Shown here: positions 50,501-59,563 of the stretch, piece after piece | Layout of the letters: every line of letters starts with the position of its first letter | How positions within the stretch are numbered: position 1 is the first letter of the stretch | Assembly (NCBI GenBank): GCA_950022655.1 | Contig: OX465581.1 | Span: forward strand, 29,235,300-29,299,299 | Length of the DNA stretch: 64,000 bases | Reading direction: 5' to 3' | Source: Alentia gelatinosa | Lineage: Eukaryota; Annelida; Polychaeta; Phyllodocida; Polynoidae | Made by a program: the position numbers and the translations under genes | Notes under the pieces: generated by a model | Told to the model about the DNA's origin: nothing | The model's database searches: none | What the model saw: the letters and a program-made list of their open reading frames with translations, nothing else

Positions 50501-53336
50501 AGTAAATCAGCCAGTCGTCAATATTCCTATGCAACGTAAACATGGGATACATGGAATTCGAGAGATTACATTTGTACTGGAAAATATAATAACTTTGACA
50601 CGGGAATTACTCAAGTCATATTCATTCTAAATCATGTTGTGCGTAGTAAAAGATAACAATTATTGATATCATTATTTAAGGAGATATTTTTGCGCTTCTG
50701 TGCTTTGTAATTGTCAAGGACGCATTTTATCACAATAATTCTATTGCTTCGGCAAAACTTACCCTATGACTTGCTTTTCTCTGTACTTCAATTGCAGATG
50801 AAATTGCACCAAAGATCCCTTTCTTGACTTTCGCTCTTGTCATTGACTAAAAATGGAAACAAATAATATTGCGCATGAAATTATAGTAGTGCATATAGTT
50901 TACTTCGACATTTCCACCGACTGGCAATGCAGTTCTCATAACTCAGACCAGTGAGGAAAAATACAAGCCCAAAGGTATAAAACCAAAAATCCGTTGTCTC
51001 GGAGTTGACACATATCAATTATGATGCGGCAAATGTTCAGAGGGCATAGAAGTCAAGAAAGTTTTTTTTTTAAAAGAAGAAAGATTTTAGTTGATGGACC
51101 TAAAGTCAAGCACTGCCTGTTAATATCAGTTTCCTTTCCGTGCTAGAATGAACTACTATCCTTTTCCTGAAGACTCCGGAATCGGGATTTACCAAAAATT
51201 TGGGCCAAAGTTAATTCTCATTGTACACCAAAAATGACACTTACCTCATTTTGTGTTAAGAAGTGTTCTAAAGTTTTGTCTTTCCCGAAAACCCAGTGTG
51301 CTATCACAAGTTTGAGGTACCTGTAAATGAAGGGTAAATCACATTAAATGTATAGACTGGGTGTTGGACCGATAAAAAAGGAAGAGATATTCCAAATTAT
51401 TACCGGAATTTTCACCTTTTAGAGCATGTAAAATATCAATATAAAAGGGCTATACATCAATTCGATAATAAATACAAAATGATTATTCACTGTTTATAAA
51501 TATACTTGTTGGGGCTATGTCGATCAAATCAAAAATAGTCCACTGTCTATCACACAGTAGTATACAAAAAACCTGGAACTTCCACATAAACAATATGAGG
51601 TTAAGCATTACTTGTGTCTAGCATGTCAAATATTAGGTTAACTTTCTGCTGAAGAGAGCCACAAACGAGTCAACGGTTGAAGTGTCGTAACTCTTCTATA
51701 CCATATCTATCTTTGTTTTTTGTGGTAATAGGGCATGATGACACGCACTAATCTTTGGTATAATGTTGATGTACTCAAATAAATAGGAATGCCCTACTTT
51801 TCTAGACTGCGGCAGTCCTTGTGAAATTCGTCGCCGATGACAACCTTAGATCCACTACCGAGTTTCTGTTTAGACTTGTTCTCTGCCCCTTTAGCTTCCA
51901 CTGACGGTTTCAATGGCAGCGGGGGCACCTACAATGAAAATACAGAATGACTTTATTTCTCTGGCAATGATAATTTCTTTTACGTTAAACAATTACCTAC
52001 GTTTTTTTCTCTTACACGTAATTAGTATCATTTCATGCTGGTGCTCTGGGTCCTATGTTGTACAATATATTAACCAGGATTGATATAGGGAAGAATAGAC
52101 ATAGCTAAATGGCACGGCCAGAAATGCGTACGATATCCAACTCAAAATAGATCAACTTTCTGAAGCTATAGTACTGTATTATTCACGCTAAATTTAGATT
52201 TGTAGAAGCATAACAATTACAACTCAATCATGATATTAAGCACGAGTACGTGAACATAATATTTGTCCTCCCCTACAGACTCCTATTTTATCTCAGGACA
52301 AGAGCCAACTTGAGACTCTAGAGCAACATGGTTCAAAACTGACAAGAAAGTTGTCATTTTCAAGGTAGCATCGGCTTTAGAGAGGTGTGTCCTGCCACGT
52401 CTCACATTTCTTTACTGAATGAAGTAGATATTAATACTTTCCCATACATCGGTCAATCTTTACTTTCAATAGATATATCAATCACTTATACGTGTATATT
52501 ATAAAGGCTAAGGCTAAGGTCCAAATAAACATGGAATGTCAATGATGTTAACTTACAATAAGTCCCATGACGTCATTCTGGGTAAGTAGGCAATGGTGAA
52601 GCCACTCAAAGTCTTCATATTCGCGCACAACCTTGTATTCAGCACTCTTCTCGTCAAGCTAAAATATGATGTTATAATGAGCACCACCGGACAATAGATA
52701 ACTTACAGCACGACAGCCACAACATAAATGGATTTCATGAGCGACTACACATCATATTGGTTGATATATATCATTTCTATCCGCTATTATGCATTAAGAA
52801 CATCACTACTGCAGGGTAACTCCAATAATATAGTTATTTGTCACAATCGACAAGTCTCCATTGCATGGGACACTTGTCGGCGTCAGTGCCGCAGGCCAGA
52901 GCCCATAGACAAAATGGGACAGGGATTCGGACAGGCAGTTGCATTATCTGTCCACTGAAAAGGCACATTGACATAGTCTGTAGAATAGGAGTATTGTAAG
53001 TATCGCTACAAATCATATTCCTTTTCTACAAATAAGAAGAAAATTCAGCAGTGTACGCACAATCCTGGGATCATTTGGATACCTTTTCTATGTATAGATT
53101 CAATTATTTGCACAACCTCCTTGTTTCGCAGCAACAAAAACTAAATGTACCCGAAGATGACAAAAGACACTTACCCGTGTCGCTTTCACTGTGTATTTCA
53201 GACATTCTCCATCTTTGACGGGCTCAGTGACCTTAACGCGATACAATGGGTGGAAGGGCTCGATGGGAGTTCCCGGTGTAGAGGGCTCAGATGGCTCGAT
53301 TGAGCCGTTACTAGCAAAGTCAGATGTCGGGGTGTC
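47480..53336 (-). CDS. SNX5/6/32-like: Sorting nexin, SNX5/SNX6/SNX32 type (PX-BAR), multi-exon, partial at both ends
   Basis: Twelve exons, all with GT-AG borders and compatible phases, join to 984 nt (328 residues) without a stop. Residues about 28-160 form a PX domain: the motif REYEDFEWLHH, then VPPLPLKPS, then the helical insertion (QKLGSGSK to KTLEHFLTQNE) typical of SNX5, SNX6 and SNX32. The rest is a BAR domain: DIDDYFQSERDSINQYSNTV matches the family's DVDDFFEHER block, and MLYRRTCLLIDYQEANKALD matches its LLYRR/NKALDKA block. In animals these proteins form the membrane-bending half of the ESCPE-1/retromer-linked coat that returns cargo from endosomes to the Golgi; that role is inferred from family. 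The start codon exon lies above 53,336 and was not found. About 70 C-terminal residues of the usual BAR domain are missing below 47,480. SNX5, 6 and 32 cannot be told apart here. Confidence 0.88.
48245..48590 (+). mobile_element. A-tailed retroposon copy 2, inside a sorting-nexin intron
   Basis: It contains GAGTCAAATGACC at 48,252, three TGTCCTGT units near 48,437-48,465, then GGAAGAACGCCC and GATTGTACT, and an A-rich tail at about 48,565-48,590. It lies antisense to the host gene. Its tail stops directly against the donor (GTGAGC, 48,592-48,597) of the preceding exon. Confidence 0.55.
48598..48684 (-). CDS. SNX5/6/32-like: Sorting nexin exon K: BAR helix
   Basis: 87 nt, 29 codons, acceptor TTGTAG, donor GTGAGC. 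It encodes HGADVDVTNDENTLGFQIDL then ACRYSDAVK, equivalent to the RVSADEDLKLSDLLKYYLRE segment. An A-tailed repeat ends only a few bases inside the following intron (see 48,245-48,590). Confidence 0.84.
49159..49198 (-). CDS. SNX5/6/32-like: Sorting nexin exon J: BAR helix
   Basis: 40 nt, completing a split Lys codon and ending in phase 0; acceptor CTTGCAG, donor GTAAGTT. It encodes ILVRFSEALDDAK, aligned with FLKVSELFDKTRKIE of SNX5. Confidence 0.82.
49575..49659 (-). CDS. SNX5/6/32-like: Sorting nexin exon I: BAR helix
   Basis: 85 nt, phase 1 to phase 2, acceptor ATTTCAG, donor GTAAGTG. It encodes VACAYDHLATALKLGGGYQD and ESNIQANK, comparable to the NRIGSSLYALGTQDSTDI region of SNX5. Confidence 0.82.
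49758..49778 (-). CDS. SNX5/6/32-like: Sorting nexin exon H: possible 21-nt microexon
   Basis: The segment has a pyrimidine-rich acceptor (TTTTTTCTGTCAG) and a GTAACC donor. Its length keeps the phase-1 frame between exons G and I and supplies about the seven residues expected there. The translated residues (RIQRRCDG with both flanks) match the family poorly; a different frame gives KDVA, like the family's KNVA. The microexon, or its frame, therefore needs transcript support. Confidence 0.45.
49963..49993 (-). CDS. SNX5/6/32-like: Sorting nexin exon G: short BAR exon
   Basis: 31 nt, phase 0 to phase 1, acceptor CCCAG, donor GTAAGTC. It encodes SFSKMTNSQQ, matching the family's DRMTRSH/KMTSSHK segment. 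Other AG dinucleotides lie 2 and 8 nt further in, so the exact 3' splice site is less certain than for neighbouring exons. Confidence 0.65.
50397..50471 (-). CDS. SNX5/6/32-like: Sorting nexin exon F: first BAR helix
   Basis: 75 nt, 25 codons, acceptor AACAG, donor GTGAGG. It encodes DIDDYFQSERDSINQYSNTV, the clearest family match in the gene: the D-[VI]-D-D-[FY]-F-x-x-E-R block of SNX5/6/32. Confidence 0.9.
50763..50846 (-). CDS. SNX5/6/32-like: Sorting nexin exon E: linker to BAR domain
   Basis: 84 nt, 28 complete codons, acceptor TTTTTAG, donor GTAAGTT. It encodes a basic, amphipathic stretch (RAKVKKGIFGAISSAIEVQR). SNX5/6 have a similar membrane-facing helix (KLEDFFKNMVKSAD) between PX and BAR. 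Confidence 0.84.
51245..51320 (-). CDS. SNX5/6/32-like: Sorting nexin exon D: end of PX
   Basis: 76 nt, completing a split Lys codon and ending in phase 0; acceptor TTTACAG, donor GTAAGTG. It encodes YLKLVIAHWVFGKDKTLEHF, the second helix of the PX insertion and the last PX helix, comparable to the HPVLSKDRNFHVFLEY segment of SNX5. Confidence 0.85.
51798..51928 (-). CDS. SNX5/6/32-like: Sorting nexin exon C: PX proline loop and insertion
   Basis: 131 nt, phase 0 to phase 2; acceptor TTGTAG, donor GTAGGG (non-consensus +4 to +6). It encodes VPPLPLKPS, corresponding to the PPAPPKPD segment of SNX5/6. A Lys/Gly-rich QKLGSGSK stretch follows, equivalent to the QKLGEGEG of vertebrate family members at the start of the helical insertion. 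Splicing to exon D restores the codon for Lys in SLEKYLK. Confidence 0.86.
52557..52658 (-). CDS. SNX5/6/32-like: Sorting nexin exon B: PX core motif
   Basis: 102 nt, phase 0 at both ends, acceptor TTTTAG, donor GTAAGTT. It encodes 34 residues with YKVVREYEDFEWLHHCLL, the PX signature of an Arg followed by Y/H-x-D-F-x-W-L-H. In classical PX domains this Arg helps hold PI3P. SNX5/6-type PX domains instead bind cargo or effectors, so lipid binding should not be assumed. Confidence 0.9.
53175..53336 (-). CDS. SNX5/6/32-like: Sorting nexin exon A: acidic/Pro-Ser linker and start of PX
   Basis: 162 nt, phase 0 at both ends. The acceptor is TAG at 53,337-53,339 and the donor GTAAGTG. It encodes a Pro/Ser/Glu-rich linker (PSEPSTPGTPIEP), then FHPLYRVKVTEPVKDGE and LKYTVKATR, the first two beta strands of the PX fold. 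There is no Met near its start, so at least one more exon precedes it. Confidence 0.82.
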
Positions 53337-54399
53337 CTACAATGTCAATAAAAAACAACACATTAACGGTGTCAAATAAACGACACAAATACTGAACTGT
53401 GAAGAGCGGTCTTCGCCAGTAAGTGCCTATGTATAACTTTCAGATGACTCAAAGCGTTTTCGGATTAATGCCTTCATACAATAAACATTCAGACGTATGA
53501 ATAATTAATACGGAATACACATGAGCCGTTTTGTTGAAACGACAGAATCGATAGCATGGATGGGATAGGAGGATTGTTTCTTTGTTTAGGTATTCCAATT
53601 AGACTTGGAGAGGAGGAGGGCCGCAGTTGTTGTCCAATTGCACACGTATGTGCCACGACAGGAGTGAATTGCTCTGCGATTCTGAGAGCGGTTCAATTAT
53701 GCTATTTTAAATTGATATTCCAATTATGGAAGAAGTCATTTGCAAGCGCCTACATAAACTAGTCTCATTACAACTTCATACAGTGACATCAGAAAGCTAC
53801 AATATAATTCTATAGCTTACATGTTATGTCATAGTAAGAATCTATCATATAATGGGAATAACGGTTATGATTATGTAGATATGAGGATAAAAAAGGACAG
53901 TACAGAGGTACTTTAGGTTGATGATGTAGTTGTTACGAGACTACATTCACTCCTGGTTTCAAAATGTAAAAATTTTAACTCGATTTCCTAATGTATCGAG
54001 TTTGGTTGAAAAGGCTGGTGTCATGAATGAGTCAATAATGCTGGTGGCTTCTCTATTCATAGTGAATTCAATGGTGAGCTATTATAGATGAATATCTGTT
54101 AAGGTATCTCTTTTCTTCTCGTCTTAGATTTTCTAGAAGTCTCAGTGTTGATCTTCTTTTATTAGTCCTTCGTGATTTTAATGATATCGTCTATTAGCCA
54201 TGTTTATACTAGCCTTACTTGGTAGATTTAATAATGAACTAATTAATTATATATTAGATGAGTCATCAATGGGAATGCGAGTAGATAGAATAGGCTATAT
54301 CTAATACATAACTGAGTGGTTCCATGAGTTATGCGTATGGCCCAAAGGATTAATATTACTTTCAAATGATATATTTATACCACATGGATGTTTATCATC

Positions 54400-54965
54400 C
54401 ACCTAATACAAAGTGTCCATAGAAAACACATAAGGAGTATGTATGGGCATACCCGGTGCATACGGATTTGTTGTATGCTCCGGGTGGCGCATACGGAAAA
54501 ATAGTGCGTACAGAAAAATAGTTCATAACCAAAACGAACTGATATTGACATGCCACTTGTCCAGAAAAGGTGGGTGATAAATACAATATAGACTGGTTTC
54601 AGATTTTTTTTAAATTAAAAAAAAAAATTGGTTTCAGATAAAAGCAGTTGTATGCTCCTCGGAGTTGACTCAGTGCAATATCCTCGCATACGCGCAGATA
54701 TTACTACGCGTCAACTCCTCGGAGCATACAGCCGCTTGTATCTGAAACCAGTCAATATTGTGTATTTATTCGCTGATCACTATGCGACGGCACTCATTGT
54801 AAATTATTGTTATTTCCTAGACGGGACACTGATGGAGTATAGATAGTTGTCAATCTCAAATCAGTAGCCTGCATTAGACACACATATATATACACATATC
54901 TGTATGCGTCGGGTATGTCCATACACACTCCCTATGTGTTTTCTAAGGACATTTTGTATTAGGTG
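54400..54965. mobile_element. 566-bp foldback element with a nested second foldback
   Basis: Outer arms of about 55 nt are imperfect reverse complements: CACCTAATACAAAGTGTCC through GGCATACCCG on the left, CGGGTATGTCC through TTTTGTATTAGGTG on the right. Inside (54,578-54,769) lies a second foldback with TGGTTTCAGAT and TATGCTCCTCGGAGTTGAC on the left and GTCAACTCCTCGGAGCATA and ATCTGAAACCA on the right. This suggests one MITE inserted in another, or one complex element. Confidence 0.75.
54578..54769. mobile_element. Inner foldback within the 54.4-kb element
   Basis: The arms meet around 54,685-54,705; the stem includes a 19-bp perfect match around CTCCTCGGAG, itself a palindrome. Direct repeats of TGGTTTCAGA at 54,594 and 54,630 bracket an A/T run. 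The outermost bases (TAAATACAATAT / ATATTGTGTATTTA) also pair. Confidence 0.7.
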
Positions 54966-55229
54966 AATAATACATGCAAAGACACTCCGTTATATGAATT
55001 TGATATTTCACCCTCTGCAACTAATTTCAATACCGTATAAAAGCTAACATATATTATTTCATAATGACTTTGTTTCATCAATTATTTTTTAGAACTTGCT
55101 CTGGCAGTAGTATTTACTATCAAATGTTGAGCTTTTGCTTAATCTAAGGTGGGGATTTTCAGCTAGCGAACTATAATCCACACTGAGCATGACTCATACC
55201 CCCACACTCTCATGGACTGTGAAGTGGGA

Positions 55230-55731
55230 CAGGGTAGTGTAATGACAACGGGAGGACCTGATGGTGTAGTTTGTACATTGGAGAGATAAGCATAGAAGAT
55301 CGGCATTCCATGAAGCATGATAGCTAAATTAACCCTATTTATTGCATATTAGAAGCTGTGGCATTTAACACTATACAATACTATTGAAAGTATGCCATAC
55401 AACGAGGTTAACTTATGGTTATGCCGGCCTAACATTAGCCTGACTAAAATTCAAAAGATGTAGTCCTAGTTCTAGCTACGGACATGTATACATGTCCACA
55501 AGTCAATGATCTAGCTAATAATGTGAGATAAGTACCTTACAAGTTACATTTATTTTTGGTAGGTGTATCGTTAGTACCATGGCGTAATAGTGTAGTAACC
55601 GATGGCCATTATTTACATAATTAGCCACCCCGTGAAGATGTTAATATCTTGAATATCAATGTCATGTCAAACGATTTTTGGACGCAATGAGCCCAGGACG
55701 ATTTGAGCCAGGGTAGTGTAATGACAACGGG
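55230..55731 (+). repeat. Direct repeat pair 479 bp apart
   Basis: CAGGGTAGTGTAATGACAAC at 55,230 recurs at 55,709, followed in both by GGG(A/C)GGA(C/T)CTGAT. The match is about 35 bp. The sequence between them is ordinary AT-rich DNA; a solo pair could mark an old insertion or deletion. Confidence 0.6.
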
Positions 55732-56654
55732 CGGATCTGATAGGGGAGGCTCAAACAGTAAAAGGCTCAAGGCGTCCAATTCCCTGTGATACATTGTCCT
55801 AATGGCATACCTATCGTGAAACCAATACTGGTAATAGCAAAACAGTGTGATTCGTGGTGGCAGACAGGTACTAGATGTAGAACGTTTAGCACCCGTAGTA
55901 AATCTAGTATTAAAGTAGTTAGATATTCACGCCCTCAACTCCATTGTGGACAAGGCTGGGAACACTGGCTAGTATAAAAGGTGGTCTAAAAAAGTGACTC
56001 CAGATCTAGATCTAGTACCGGTAGCAATCACCTTAATATGACGCAGCTATTACCATGCAGTCTATTACATAAGTATTACCCCTAAACATATTTTGCTACG
56101 TGGCCATACTGGCAAACTTTAACACCAATATGTGATAAGTAATGAGGGTAACCATTCAAGTTGCAAGACTGTTTGGCCGTTACGGCGAACGACTGTAAGA
56201 TCACAGTAGATGATAGATCTAGTCAGACTCGGCTTCTGCCTAGTCCAACGAGCTGCGACAGTCAACTAGTTAGCACTGATATTTCACAGGATGCAAACAA
56301 TGACAAAACACTACCCACCATTATGTCATATCATGCAGAGACACTCTCTGATTTATGACTATGAGGAACTTCAGTTGTTGAACAGTATAAAGATACCAAA
56401 ACGCTCAACACTGTGACATCGACAATTCCTCTTGCCGACTGTTATCACTCGGTTCCTCCCACAAATTAGAAAACGTAAAACTTCATGACGCCTACCAGTT
56501 ATTACGCCTAACATAAATATCCACCAGGCGGCGGTGCAGTAACGACGACACGTTCCCATATGTGCCAGCAGGCGTCGGCACCGTCACAAATAGACTTGAC
56601 ATACTGGGGTAGGAGCCAGTAGCTGAGAATGATAGCTGACAATTTTCATAAATC

Positions 56655-56770
56655 GGTAAAACTGCAGATCCGTGGTCTCTAGCGTGTAAGCATAGGAAAT
56701 GTCACTTTGCGGTCTCGTATCGGGCCGGGAAAGGCTTATAAGCTAGAGGCCACGGATCTGCAGTTTTACC
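56655..56770. mobile_element. 116-bp MITE with 8-bp target-site duplication (hAT-like)
   Basis: Terminal inverted repeats are GGTAAAACTGCAGATCCGTG and its reverse complement, and the arms pair further in. CATAAATC flanks it exactly on both sides (56,647-56,654 and 56,771-56,778). An 8-bp duplication is the hallmark of hAT-group transposition. No transposase is present. Confidence 0.9.
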
Positions 56771-57261
56771 CATAAATCCCTTATTCATGATACTTTGGGA
56801 TGCCTGACATTTTTGGTTAACTATCGAATGATCATTGCAGAACAATTAGCCTATGACCATTTTGTTTCCTCCATTGAAGAAAAGGTAGGGTCTAGGTTTA
56901 GATTTTAAATGATTTTGTCATTGATGTCATGGAAGTTGGATTCGGAATTTTAGAGACAAGACAAGCCAGAGCTCTTTATATATTTTTTGACCACCCATAG
57001 ATCCCTGTTAATTTTTCCATGTAATTTTTTTTCTGTCTGACTTGGATCTTCAATTTTGATCGGCTGTATTAAACCCCGAATTTGTAAACCTATAATGGAA
57101 GACCACCTACCTCTCAGGTGAATTATATATGTGAAATAATAATGATTAAAAAAAGGCCTATGCGTAGCAAGCATTTATAAAGCTTCCAAGGGCATACTTT
57201 TGTGGCTAATGTTGCTAGTAAGGGACCGTTCATTATTTACGACAGGGGGGATGAGCTATTT

Positions 57262-57420
57262 GGGGGGGGGGGGGGGATCATATGAGGGCATTTGCCTGGG
57301 GGGTAATTTATTTAGAGGTATTTGCCTGGGGGGGGGGGGGCATTTCATTTCGCAGTATTTCCTGGGGGGGGGGGTTCATTTCGTAGTATTTGCCTGGGTG
57401 GGGCGTTTCAATTTCAATGA
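57262..57420 (+). repeat. G-run tandem repeat
   Basis: Four degenerate units of about 35-50 bp, each (A)GTATTTGCCTG plus a G run (7, 13, 11 G, and a broken run) plus CATTTCATTTCG, preceded by a 15-G run at 57,262-57,276. It has strong G-quadruplex potential on the plus strand, and run lengths are likely polymorphic or misassembled. Confidence 0.85.
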
Positions 57421-57875
57421 TTTACCTTTTTGGTGATTCACCCACATAAGAGGTTCTAGAACTATGTATTTTGGATAATTTATACAATTTCGAGGCCAAT
57501 AGTGTCTGATCTCTTCTAGCAGAATTAAGAAATTTACATATAAGCATGGCAATTGTGGCAGAGAATAAAATTAGTGAAGTACTGTAACACCTGGCAGTGC
57601 CATGTCTGTGGAGTGGTGGCTCATCATACTAAGACTCCTTGTAATCTGCCATGCAAGATGGTCTAGTATTCACAACCTTTTAAGAACTTCAAATAGATGA
57701 AAAACAAGCCAAGACTATTTTTTGCACCAGAAAACTGCAATGATTTTAGAGTTTGTAGGTTGTGCATGAATATGCTAAGACTATCAAAGGCAATACTGCT
57801 GTTAGGAGATTGCTCCATGACCCTATGCAGTGCAGCTCCAGTGTATTAGTATCTATACTCAGTATCTATACTCAT

Positions 57876-58617
57876 GCATTATTACTGTAACCTCCCTCGC
57901 AAAGCACTGTTGGCGGAAAACTATTTCATTTGATCTTTAACCCCAAGCCGGCCAGGGTGCCAAGAGCTACACTGAGAGTGATTCCAAGAACGACGGCGAG
58001 AGCAAGGCCGGGGTCCGCCTTGACCGCTTGCCGGCATATATCGCTACACACACTGTCAACAACTCCATAAAGCAATGCCCTGTCCCCCGTGAGTGGCAGA
58101 GACCGCAGATTCCGACAGTTTTGGCACTCTGGGGGCAATCCTTGCCCAAGAGTGTGTCATATACATTCCTAACATCAAGGCTTATCTTTATTTACCTTCA
58201 TTGTTCAGTTTAGCATGGAATTCTGCAGTTACTTTACCATCTCTTCATGTTCCTGTACAAATCCCAACACGGCGAGACACTGCTCCGGTTGATACACAGC
58301 TTGTGCGGATCCAGAGCATCGTAGTGTATGGAGAACCGCTCGGCATACCTAAATGGGAAACGCGGCTTGTGCGTTAGTGCAGCCAACATCCTCCAGACGG
58401 CAGCAGCAAACCAGTGGCCTGTTCATCGCCCAGTGGGGGCCAGCCAGCCACGGTGCTTGGTGGAGCTGCTCTTGGGGCACCCGCCAGCCGCCTGTTTGTC
58501 GTCAGCTGGTGTATTTGATGGAACAGCTTGGAGAATTTAGAGGATTAGGGGTGGCCGGGCGGCTGGCCTCGGCGGCAGACATCGACTGGAGGGTAAAAAC
58601 CCGCCTGCAGAGAGCCT
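57876..58617 (-). mobile_element. GC-rich repeat copy in inverted orientation to 59.6-60.3 kb
   Basis: Read on the minus strand, this arm aligns along its length with 59,588-60,320 on the plus strand. Shared landmarks include AAAACCCGCCTGC, GGAGAATTTA, GAACAATGAAGGT, AATAAAGATA, GACAGTGTGTGT and TGGCCGGC. It lacks the terminal repeats seen on the right-hand copy, so it is truncated or longer than I can define. Confidence 0.7.
57926..58138 (-). other. Intact small Cys-rich/transmembrane frame within the GC-rich repeat
   Basis: The frame has no ATG; it opens upstream and reads PPECQNCRNLRSLPLTGDRA, then VVDSVCSDICRQAVKADPG, then the hydrophobic LALAVVLGITLSVALGTLAG, and stops after KIK. The C-x2-C and C-x3-C pairs ahead of one membrane helix look like the end of a small membrane protein or exon. 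The plus-strand copy at 60,075-60,260 keeps ECRNCQSLPLTG and GVTLGVVLGTLAGLL but is frameshifted by a deletion between them. Function unknown. Confidence 0.3.
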
Positions 58618-59563
58618 TTTTGTACATAATAACAAATCATGTCATCGATGAAAAAGAAAAATGTAAAACGGGATAAGTAGTTTTTTTATTTATTTTTTTT
58701 TATTTCAGAGCCATTTCTGGCGAAGCCAGTTCTTCCAATGGATTGCATTACATCAAGGTTTTACATACATCACAGCTTGATTTCCTGCACATAATGTACA
58801 ATACTAGTTAAACAGATAAAGTATGAATGATGAGATGATATTATAGGCAATTTGGAGTACATACGACAGTAGTGGAGTCGGCATTACCAAGTTAGCTGTT
58901 ATCTTTTGATGGCTCTTTTATAGATTAATATATCACTGTTATATGATCAAGATTATGAATGTACAAATCACCATTGACATTGTATATGTCATATCTCAAA
59001 CTGATGTCATTCTGTATTGCCTGGAAGAACGGTCAGTATGAGCGAACGCAATTAACACTTATTAAGAAAAACATTATCAAGAAAGTAAACCACAAACTCT
59101 TTTTATTCAAGCGAATACGGCATTTGATATAAAAAAGTGGCGATTAAAGTAGAAAACAAACCATCCTCCTAGTGTACATCAAAGCTAATGGGGAGATAAC
59201 TGCTGCTGAATCAAGCCTTAACAATGGTTCAAACATAGATACACAGGAGATAGTAGTACATGATAAACACTTTAGTCATGTACAAAACTATCATTTGGGC
59301 TGAAAATATCCATGAGATAATTATCTATCCATTCATCTAATCTCCTATCACCCATTACTCATTAATCTCAATGTCAATTTAATTCATAACTCTCCCAACC
59401 TGAATTTGATTATAACATTTTGAAATGACATATTCTTGATGTGATCTGGCCTGGATTGAAAATCAAATGTAATGTTTGAATCTATAACCTAATGAGAAGA
59501 AAAAGGTTAGAGGTTACATGTAGTGTGGAATTCTACCATGTGCCATTCATGAGTGGGAAAGAT

